A stretch of DNA of 64,000 nucleotides, taken from positions 18,223,754 to 18,287,753 of the forward strand of contig VZDJ01000623.1 in the NCBI GenBank assembly GCA_008694505.1, in the 5' to 3' direction. The notes beneath the pieces were generated by a model. It saw nothing but the letters and a program-made list of their open reading frames with translations, did no database searches and was not told the origin of the DNA. Source of the stretch: Cyanoderma ruficeps (Eukaryota; Chordata; Aves; Passeriformes; Timaliidae). This document shows, piece by piece, positions 48,101-64,000 of this stretch (position 1 is its first letter; each line of letters starts with the position of its first letter). Position numbers and translations under genes: made by a program.

Positions 48101-51097
48101 AATGATTAATGACTCGCCTGCTCTCAGTTGCTGCTAATGTGTAGTTAGAACTCTGAGCCAAGTAACTTAGGCAAGAGTAGTGGGGGTGGGTTTAACTGTG
48201 TGCATTAATATATTCTCTTTATGCTGCGTCTAGTCATTTCCTCTGGAGCACAGATTTCCTTCAGGAAGCCTGCTTATATGGGATTTGGATATGCTTTAAC
48301 ATAAGAGGCCTTTATTTTTCCCAGCCTGCTTAGCAAGCTCCGGCTCCAGCGACTGCTTTGAGTGGTGTGGCTGAAGCCCTGCCCTCCTGTGAGCTAAAGC
48401 GGAACCGGAGCCAAGGCTGCTCTGTGCTGTGCTGGAAAAGGGAGCCTGTCCTGACATCTGCAACAGCGAACTTGCTTGTTCAGGCACGTAGCTGGGGGAG
48501 GGGAGGCAGCACTTCTGGAGATGAGGAAACAAGGAGGATGATTTGTGGGCTGAGAGCTTTTAAAAATTATACTCTTGGTTCTTTCTGTCGCAGCTTGGAT
48601 TTTTTTTTTTCCCTCCTTGAGTATGGATGCAATTTATTTCTCTTGGGCTGTTTAAAAGCGCTGTTAGAAGTGGGTAAATACTTGGTCAAAATCCCAGGGA
48701 TGGGATCAGCCAGAGCTGATCTCTGCAGTTCTCCAAGCTTGAGTACTGGAGCACAAGTAAGGGCAATTCATGATGTGTTTCAGGTACTTGGGCGTAGCTG
48801 GCATTGGTTGTGAAATGGTTATTGTTTGACACGGCCGTTTATTTGTGCAACAGCTGGAGCCAAGTCTAAACACGGCAATTTAAACTGGCATTGCCTCTCT
48901 GTGGTTTTGAATTCAAGCCGAATGTGGTGAAAAGGGCTTGACCTGCCTCAGCACTTCTGAAACCCTCAGTGTGCCCGGGTTGCTGTCACAGTGGTCATGC
49001 ATGGGCCCGCACCGTGGAAGCTGGTGAGCATTGGGCCTCGATTCTTTCAAGCAAAACAGAAAGAAGCTTCCTTAACTTGAATGAAAGGAGAACTCTGTTG
49101 CTAGGAATCGAGTGGTTATAATTAGTCTGTTCTTCTTTAGAAGCGTATCTGTGCAGTAGGATGGGTTAGCATGAATATCTGCCCAGGCAGAGACTTTGCA
49201 GCTCTCCTGCCCACTGCAGTGATGTCCACGTCCTCCTGCAAAATCTGGGCTAGGGAATCCCACCTGGCAGTTCTTGCATTTAGCCCTAACTGTTGGGGTT
49301 GAACTAAAGGCTTTTTTTTAAAAAGGACCATCCAGACTTTCGGCTTTTAAAATTCCAAGCCATGGAATTGTCCAGTTTTTCCTGTTGAGTTGCAAGTGGT
49401 CAGTCATTCTTTATGTCTGGCACTATGGAAATAATGCTGGCAGTGGAGCAAGACTGCAACTGGTAGTTGGCCATTTGCCATGAGAGTGTCTCCCTTCCCC
49501 CTTATCACACCCACCCACCCACCCGTGCTGTAGCAGTGGATGCATTCTCTTCTACGTGTATACTGATGTTGAGTGATTATTCTTTCATTTAATTGAGCGA
49601 TTTCATCTGCATCCTGAGGTGTTGGCAGCACCTGTAGGGGTATAACAGGTAAGTTCTAAAAAGACATCAGCAAACACTGCTGTTTTGTAATTATTTATAT
49701 GAACGTTACGCAAACCTGTTGTTTAGTTTGTTGGGGGGGCTTGTTTGTTTGGTTTTGTTTTGTTTTTGTTGTAGTTTACATGTAAATGCTGTGTCTGGGC
49801 TGATGCTTTGCTGGTCCTTGGCTTTTTTGGTTTAATTGGCACATTTACACAGAGCTCAGATGTGCAGTAACTGGCTGGGGAAACAGCTCCTTGCTACAGT
49901 TTCTGAGGGTTTTTTTAATCACCTCTAAATGCGATGATCTGTCTGTCCTCCCTCGGGGTGTGTATGTTGCAGCTGCCTTTTTTGTGACAGCATGTGTTCC
50001 AGGTCCCATCTGCTGTTGGGTGGAGGAAGAGGACATCTCTTGCCTCTTTTTCAGGTGGAACGCGTGGGGTGCCTTTCCTTCAGTGTGAGACTGGTGTTTG
50101 AGACTTAGTCCCACGTAAAGTAATAAAAAACCAATGACTGTCTTTTCATCCTGTGTGGAAACCCAGCTGGTAAACTCTGATGTTACTTTTTCTGCTGGGA
50201 TTTGCATGGAAGCGTGACATGCAGGGAGGGAATCTGCTGCTTGCGATGTCTTTGAGCAGAGCAGGGCACAGCCTGTGCTCTTGCCCACCAGGGCAGTGTG
50301 AGGGGGAAGGAGGAGATTTTAACTGTGTGCGTGCACAAGGCATTTCTAGCCATGGGATGGAAGGATGCAAGGATTCTGGTGCAGAGGTAAAACACTTGTT
50401 CTGATCAGGATCAACTCGATTAAAGGTTAAGACTTTTTTTTTGTGAGCAAGACACCCTTTCCTCACCCTGCCAACAACAGAATACTAGTGTCTTGGAAAA
50501 ATGTGAGATTTCCTCCTGGTAGTAGGCAGAGACGAAAGAGCAGTTGCTGAGCATCTTCCTCCTCCCCGTCTTGTTTAATATAGTTTATTCATCTGTAAGT
50601 CGTAGTGAGTAACTTACAGCTACTCTCTTGCCAGACTGCATGAATTATAGATGGCTCTTTTATGAGTTTTCATGTTGACTCCTGCAATTAGTATGCCTTG
50701 GACGTAGTTATCTGTATGGCATCTACTGTAGCGTAGGTTTCAGCCTTTCTGACTTTTTAATTGCTTTCTGTTTTAGCAATCAGTCATCTGTCTTGCTAAG
50801 GAATGCAAAGAGAACACAAGCAGCTTGATAGAAACTTAGAGTTCAGTGTGGAGCACCAGGTTTGAAATGACGTGCTTAAGTTAAGTGAAAGGAAAAATGA
50901 CATAGATAGAGGGTCTTTGTTCTCCTTTTTTTCTGCTTTTTTTCTTTTTTCCTTTTTTCTGTGTGTGTGCTATAGTAGGGTCAGAATGTCCCACCTGCCT
51001 CTGGGTTGCACTCTGTGAGGTGAATGTCTCAGGAGGCTGTGCCTGTACTACAGTTTATGCCTGTAGTTTAGGCAGGCATAGTTTAGTAATGATTTCT
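45162..51097. other. Repeat-poor intronic DNA, no supported gene
   Basis: About 5.9 kb with no recognisable transposon. A more CpG-containing patch at 48330-48500 and strong donor-like sites at 48757 and 49649 make this the best place to look for an alternative PAK1 first exon, but none is proven. A (CACC)n-like stretch occurs at about 49508-49524. Confidence 0.5.
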
Positions 51098-51213
51098 AAG
51101 ACATGTAGATGTGGCACTTGAGTGTGATTTAGTGATTAACACAAAGGTGCTGAGTTAATGCTTGGACTTCATGATCTTAGATGTCTTTTCAAACCTTTAT
51201 GATTCTGTGATTG
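51098..51213 (+). mobile_element. CR1 3' tip, sense orientation
   Basis: The segment has 'gatgtggcacttgagtgtg', 'gagttaatgcttggacttc' and the tail TTTATGATTCTGTG. This is the same CR1 3' UTR subtype as the copies at 28795 and 55168. Confidence 0.88.
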
Positions 51214-54200
51214 TCTTTTGTGTTATATCTTCGTAACAAAGATCAGCAGACCTGCATGATCTTTGCATATGTGAATGTACTCTGAGCTCTTGGATGCCGC
51301 TCTTGGCACCTGTGGGTGCTGTTTTCTGTCCAGTACTGCTTGTTCTGTGTTCTGTCTGTTTCTTGGTTGCAGAAGTGTTCTGTAGGTGTAAAAGAGTTCA
51401 TCGGGTTTGCTCTTGAGTCTGGGGTAATGATATGTAGCTAATGGGTTGCAAAAGTTGATGGGAAGGGACAGGGGTGCATTGAAGGCAGCCATAACTTGAC
51501 TACAGCAGTCACAGATTGCAGTATGTAATAAAACTGTTCATGATTACTGTGTGCTGAAACAACTCAAACTTTCAGTATTCCCAAATATCTGCAGAAACAA
51601 TAGTTCTACATTACAACTATACCTTCCTAGTGGTGTCTATGGAATTTGGTTTGAGTGCTTGTGTTTTAATATATATAATAGTTAAGAATAATTGTGTCTG
51701 CAGCTAAAACGTATTCCCATATCTGATTCTGGTTGAAAAGTTCATGTGCTGTTTCATTGCTTCCACTGTTCACTTAATCACACTGTGGAAACCTAAGATG
51801 GATTTTTCAAGGCAGAGTCGTGCTGGTGTGAAGAAGGAAATAACTCAGTGCAGCAATGCTTTGCATTCCTGTTGGAATGGATTGTGCCGAGCAGAGTGAC
51901 TCATTTCAGTGGCCCAGCGCTGATGTTCTGCCGGCTGGGGAAGCGATTGCCGGATGCTCTGAATTTGAGTAGCGCCTACACGAGGGGGTTTCTTTAAAGC
52001 CTGCTTACATGGGAATTGCCAGGAGATTATTTTAGAAAGAACAGAATTTGCACAGCCAGCTGGGCTGCAGTGAGGAAGGTGGCTACCTCTGTAACCACTT
52101 GGAAGGCCTCTGGGCTCTCAGCTCTGACTTGCCGGTCTAATTCTGTCAGGACAGGGGTTCATCTGCCTGCTTTGCAGCCAATAGAAGTTGAAAGTTTAAT
52201 GATGTTATATTTGACCTCTGTATTGCAGTGGCAGGATTCAGTAGGTTTTTGGATTTCCCTTTTAATATATAGTGGCACAAGGCTTTTGGGAACCCTCTAG
52301 TGCTGCAATGACAGGGGATAACTTCTTTGGAATCAGTCTCTTAGTTCTGTGGACCAAGGAATTTCCCTCACCCCCCCATCTCCAAACAGCTCATGTAACT
52401 CCAAACGTAAGACTTGGATGAAGAGAGAAAGGACTGTGTGCTTGAGTGATGGAGAGAAAATGAAAGGGTGCACTATAGGCTTTGCCTACAGCAAAGGTGC
52501 AGTTATTAAATAGGTGTGAAACAATATTGTTTGTAAAACTATGTAACTTCTCAGCAGTTACTTTCTCTTTCAGGGAATAATGTAAGATAAACAAGAGCTT
52601 GTACTGCCAGTTTCTATCCCTGCGGTAAAACAGTAATTCACTTGTGCACTATCCTTTCTGACTGAGAGATTTTGAAAATATTTCTTATTTTGAGGAAACT
52701 GAGAGCAGATGTCCCTGGGGTTTCGCACTGGTGGAACTGAGAGAGAGGATACTTAACATCCAGAGATTTTTCTTAAACTCTTTTTTTGAGTTTTTTTAAT
52801 GTTCTTTTTCTTTTCCCCAACACTCAGCCAGATTCTGCATGTAATCTGTTGTGTTTTCTTTTTATTTATTCTTCTCACTTCTTTTTCTCCAGCCTGGAGC
52901 CACATACTGGTCCATTTCAGTCTGATGTTGCATCCATTCCCCAACTTAGTAAACTTTATTCTTTCCCCTGCTTCGTTTTGTGCCTCTGACAGCAGGCCTA
53001 CTGTCAGACATACTGACCTCTCTGCTCAGTGGGAGAGGGACCCAGGAGTGAGTCAGTCTATCCCAGCCATGCCTGCAGCTCCAGGAAGTCTGGCTGATGG
53101 GGGAATCTTTGGATGCACCTTTATTCAAACACCCATGGGGATAAACCAGGGTGTTAGAGCAGCAGATGTGGTGCCACTCCTGGGGAGGTCTGTCTGGCAG
53201 GCACAGGGCTGCTAGCATTCCTTTTCCTTCTGCTTCCCTGTTTGCAGTATTTTCCTAGCAGCTTCCTGGCAGTCTGCTTTCTCGTAATTAAATAAGATCA
53301 AAGCAGGGAATGCATCTCTTGTGGGACACTGCTGCTTATGTTGTTTCAAATGGTTTAGTTGTGCCAGTTCAGTTCCAGCCATTGACACTGTGATGGGCAA
53401 GGCCCATCAGGAAGGCCTCGGTATCTTCATGTTTCACAAGATACACGTGCAGCAGTGGCTGCCAAAATTATCAGTTGGGTTTTAGCTTAGACTTTTTTCC
53501 ACTGCTTAGACAGGGAGAGTATTCATTCGCACCAACCACTTCATGGCTGGCACTCCAGCTGTCACTTAGTTCTGTTCTATACCCAAGAATGGCATGAGGC
53601 TGAAGCCTGAGTGGTGGGACATGCACAGGGCACGTGTGAGGACACGCCCTGACAAGTGCACTGATAATTTCCCCCCACCCCTCCCAAATGCCAAAGCTGT
53701 CCCACCATTGAAATCAATCCCCAGATGCTAGTCTGTTATTTAATATTCCATTGTACAGCTGTATTGGAAGGCAAATGGGCCTAGGGTCAGACCTTTTACA
53801 AAATTCCCAGTGTGTGAAGACTTGCCCAAAGCCTTACAGGCCCTACAACACTGCCAACCCTCCCATTTAAGGGTGACTGTGAAGAAACTGGGAATCAATC
53901 AAGTGGAAGTGAAGGTGGAGCTGCAGGCCAGCCATGGCTTGGCAGACGACAAGGAAACTCTGCTCTTGGCAAAATCTGGCACATTGCTTCTGACTGATTT
54001 CTGTGGGCAGGGTTCCCCTGCCTCAGTTCCCCACAGCAGAGAGAGCAGTGTGCTCTGGGTCCAGATTTTCCCAGTTATGCTGAGGATCAGTAGCTTGAAG
54101 GCTGGCTGGGTGCTGTGTGGCCATAGGACTGTGGGATCTGTTTGCAGTGTGACTCAGTGTCACACTGAGTCCAGCCTATGGAAAGCAGTTCCCTGGCAGT

Positions 54201-55167
54201 CAGCAGTGATCTCAGCTTTGTAACTGGACTTCTTACTTGCACAGAGCAAACAGCTTCTGACTTTCTGCCACCCTGTAATTCTCCCTGAGTGAAACATCTT
54301 CCCTTACTGCTTGTGAAATTGGTAAAGCTGTTGAATTGCTTTTTCCACCCAAACAGAAATTGTTCCCACTTTGGTCTTTATTCAGCAGTTAACTCCCAAC
54401 TCACTTTTGAAAGAAAACATAGTGCAGATGAATTCCAGTTTCCAGAAGGATCTTGCTGCAGCCGGGCTGTGCCCGGAGTAAAGCTGATCTCATTTGGGTG
54501 GAACAAGTTAGTTGTTGCTGAATAATCTATTACCCTGTTCCCAAGCTTCCGTCTTTAAATCTGCACAGCAGGGATTATTTACTTATGGATTTAAGTGTGT
54601 GTTGGGGATCTAGTTTTATTTGACCTTCCCAACAGAAGAAAAATGCAATCAACTTCCTGGCAGTTGGAGTTGCTCCTGAAGTGTGCTGTTACTGCAGGAA
54701 GGCCAGGGCTGGCTCGGCACAATCGAGGGCTGTTGCACTGCATCTGAGGATGTGGGTACAGCTCAGGGCTTCCCAGCCACCTCTGCCTCTGAAGCCACTC
54801 AGCAGCTTTTTTTAGCAAAGGAGCCTGAGCAGCTGCATCAAAACTCTGAGAACAAACTTCAGTCTTTGTATCATGCTGTGCTGGAGACTGATGCAAACCT
54901 TTTGATAGTTTTTAGGAGAACTAGCATGGATCTGAAAGGTATTATGAACTCAGCAACTTGTTGGCACCTCTCAGATATCCTTACTCTTTGCTACCTCATA
55001 TTTAGCTTCCCACCCTGCACTTCTGCTCAATGGTTTGCTTGAGGTTGTATCCTGAATTAATAGCTCAAATGTTCAAACGTAGTCTTATTAACAGAAAAAA
55101 ATTGGTTCTTGAGTAGAATCTGTTGTGCTGACAGATTTTTATGCTGGGTTTGTGTTGCTATCATTAT
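51214..55167. other. Intronic DNA upstream of the first coding exon
   Basis: No exon is supported. Regulatory-looking items are a TEAD-like inverted pair with an AP-1 site at 51864-51903 and a 21-bp palindrome at 54151-54171. Frames such as 52799-53215 and 53810-54223 are opposed by antisense frames or lack resemblance to known proteins. Confidence 0.5.
54151..54171. repeat. Perfect 21-bp inverted repeat with AP-1-like sites
   Basis: The arms GACTCAGTGT and ACACTGAGTC are exact reverse complements around a single C. With the preceding T, the left arm forms TGACTCAG, an AP-1/Maf-type site. It lies about 1.2 kb upstream of the PAK1 ATG exon. Confidence 0.9.
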
Positions 55168-55315
55168 CCCTGGAAGTGTTCAAAAACCCTGTGGATGTGG
55201 CACTTGAGCATATGGTTAATGGTGAACACAGCAGTGCTGGGTTAATGATTGGACTGAGCTTGCAGGTCCATCTGCAGATACCTGCTTGTGCTTTACTTGA
55301 TAGTTTGTGGTTCTA
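55168..55315 (+). mobile_element. CR1 3' tip, sense orientation
   Basis: The segment 'ccctggaagtgttcaaaaacc' with 'gtggcacttgagcatatgg' and 'ctgggttaatgattggac' is the CR1 C-terminus and 3' UTR. It ends at 'gtttgtggttcta', a diverged terminal repeat, only about 57 bp before the first PAK1 coding exon. Confidence 0.93.
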
Positions 55316-55372
55316 GTCTACAATAAATAAATAATTATGGCTTCTGATTATGTTTCATTTTCGAATTCCCAG

Positions 55373-55393
55373 TGACGGCCTCCCCAACTGAAG
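55373..55393 (+). other. PAK1: PAK1 5' UTR part of the ATG exon
   Basis: The acceptor 'tttcgaattcccag' ends at 55372. The 21 bases between it and the ATG are untranslated. An upstream in-frame stop was not assessed because the leader continues in an unproven exon. Confidence 0.85.
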
Positions 55394-55583
55394 ATGTCTA
55401 ACAATGGAGTTGAAACAGAAGACAAACCACCTGCTCCTCCAATGAGAAATACCAGCACTATGATTGGATCAGGAAGCAAAGATCCTGGGACTTTAAACCA
55501 TGGCTCAAAACCTCTGCCTCCCAATCCAGAAGAAAAGAAGAGGAAGGATCGATTTTACCGATCTATTTTGCCAGGAGATAAAA
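55394..55583 (+). CDS. PAK1: PAK1 first coding exon, residues 1-63
   Basis: PAK1 is a group I serine/threonine kinase activated by Cdc42 and Rac, acting at the cytoskeleton and membrane. This exon encodes the N-terminus: MSNNG, the proline motif PPAPPMR (12-18) that binds the Nck SH3 domain in this family, the second motif KPLPPNP (39-45) linked to Grb2 binding, and a basic stretch EEKKRKDR. Ser21 and Ser57, known regulatory phosphosites in mammalian PAK1, are both present. The donor AAAA|GTACAGT cuts after the first base of codon 64, and joining to 60442 restores DKTNKKK. The start ATG is the family's usual one. Group members PAK2 and PAK3 differ clearly here, so the paralog assignment is firm. 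Residues 6-9 (VETE) differ from human (LDIQ). Confidence 0.97.
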
Positions 55584-63239
<7,656 letters not shown>

Positions 63240-63277
63240 ATAAATCAGCAGAGGATTACAATTCATCTAATACATTG
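63240..63277 (+). CDS. PAK1: PAK1 fourth coding exon, residues 147-159
   Basis: A 38-bp exon that is too short to be found as an open frame. It completes Asp147 and encodes KSAEDYNSSNTL, matching human PAK1 except for Thr at 158 where human has Ala. This is the start of the variable linker between the autoinhibitory region and the kinase domain. The acceptor TGTCTTTCAG and donor TTG|GTAAGC are both good. It ends on a codon boundary, and the next exon, with the acidic stretch and kinase domain, lies beyond the window. Confidence 0.95.
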
Positions 63278-64000
63278 GTAAGCCTGTCTCAAGTTTGGGG
63301 ATTAAAAAACTGGCAAAAACTAGTTAATTATCTGTAGACTTGTAGTTTTCTTTGTGTTTTAAAATCTGAACTATGTATATTTGTATAGTGAGTACATACA
63401 GGCATGCTCGTTTCACTTTTTTTTTTCAACTGGTGGGGAATAAAGCAGATGTAAGTAGGATTTTTAGTGAAGAGTGAATTAGTGAATGGAAATTAGTGAA
63501 TTAATTAGTATAAATAGCTCTGTCTTCATAGAAGTTGGTCTTTTCCTATACCTAGAATTTAATAACCATACTGCTGTAAGGTTTTATGTCTCTATAAACA
63601 CCTGTGGCATAACAAAGTTTATTTACTAATCTGCAAGGTTTGATTTACCAAAGCTAATGTTGATTAACCAGACTAATCTCTAGCAGAAGAAAATAAAAGG
63701 TTTTCCTTCTCTCTGCTTGACCTTTACTCAGTGCTTGCCAGGGCAGGCACCTCTCCTACTTGCTTTGTTAGGAGACATGATACATTTCTGTGTATGCCAG
63801 AGGTGGAAGAAAAAAACTTTCAGTTTAAGATGGTTCGTAAAACCCCACAGTTGCCTCATCTCTTGTTTTCTTGTGGCCATATCATGATCTAGAATTGGCT
63901 TATTACGATCCCTTCCAAAGGCAGCTTATTCAGATCTGATCATTTAGGACTCTCTGTAAAAAGAGGTGGAAAATGTTTCTGCCAGTGTTCATTATTACAT
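63278..64000 (+). other. PAK1: Start of the next PAK1 intron, runs off the window
   Basis: Follows the GTAAGC donor. It is AT-rich with a short T-run near 63417-63426 and repeated GTGAATTAGTGAA-like words around 63473-63505. No acceptor-exon pair with PAK1 coding sequence is visible before the end. Confidence 0.85.

Larger units (their letters stand above)
12876..55372 (+). other. PAK1: Inferred PAK1 intron 1, about 42.5 kb
   Basis: This span runs from the GTGAGT donor of the candidate first exon to the CCCAG acceptor before the ATG exon. It contains no exon that I can support. Its content is CR1 and older LINE fragments, one solo LTR, low-complexity tracts and long stretches of unique-looking AT-rich DNA. 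If an alternative first exon is used near 48 kb, the functional intron would be much shorter for that transcript. Confidence 0.55.

Noticed and set aside
53810..54223. 137-residue plus-strand frame near PAK1
   Set aside because: It does not match PAK1 or any family I know, lacks splice support and crosses the palindrome at 54151.

Overview
The window looks like vertebrate, most probably bird, nuclear DNA. Three things point that way: a gene split by large GT-AG introns, a CpG-island promoter, and more than a dozen truncated CR1-type LINE fragments, the main interspersed repeat of birds. A turtle or crocodile cannot be excluded from sequence alone.

The only protein-coding gene I can support is the 5' part of PAK1 (p21-activated kinase 1), on the + strand. 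Four coding exons are present: 55373-55583 (with the ATG at 55394), 60442-60542, 61961-62108 and 63240-63277. They splice in frame and encode about residues 1-159: the Nck- and Grb2-binding proline motifs, the CRIB/p21-binding domain, the autoinhibitory region and the start of the linker. The kinase domain must lie to the right of the window. A CpG island (core about 12280-12960) with a CCAAT box, GC boxes and a strong splice donor at 12875/12876 is the best candidate for the PAK1 promoter and noncoding first exon. That would make intron 1 about 42.5 kb, most of the window.

Layout: 1-12.28 kb is upstream non-genic DNA with three CR1 fragments. 12.28-12.88 kb is the promoter and candidate exon 1. 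12.88-55.37 kb is the inferred first intron, holding CR1 fragments on both strands, an older LINE reverse-transcriptase remnant, a degenerate reading frame of unknown origin (27.1-27.6 kb), and a solo retroviral-type LTR inserted into a CR1 copy (30.8-31.4 kb). 55.37-64.0 kb holds the PAK1 coding exons and introns 2-5. Most other long reading frames lie within repeats, low-complexity DNA or GC-rich island DNA and are not credible genes.

I found no bacterial-type system, CRISPR array, tRNA, rRNA or other clearly new system. The most interesting unexplained items are a perfect 32-bp palindrome in PAK1 intron 3, a 21-bp palindrome carrying AP-1-like sites upstream of the first coding exon, a TEAD/AP-1 motif cluster in intron 1, possible alternative first exons near 48.3-49.7 kb, and the degenerate frame at 27.1-27.6 kb.
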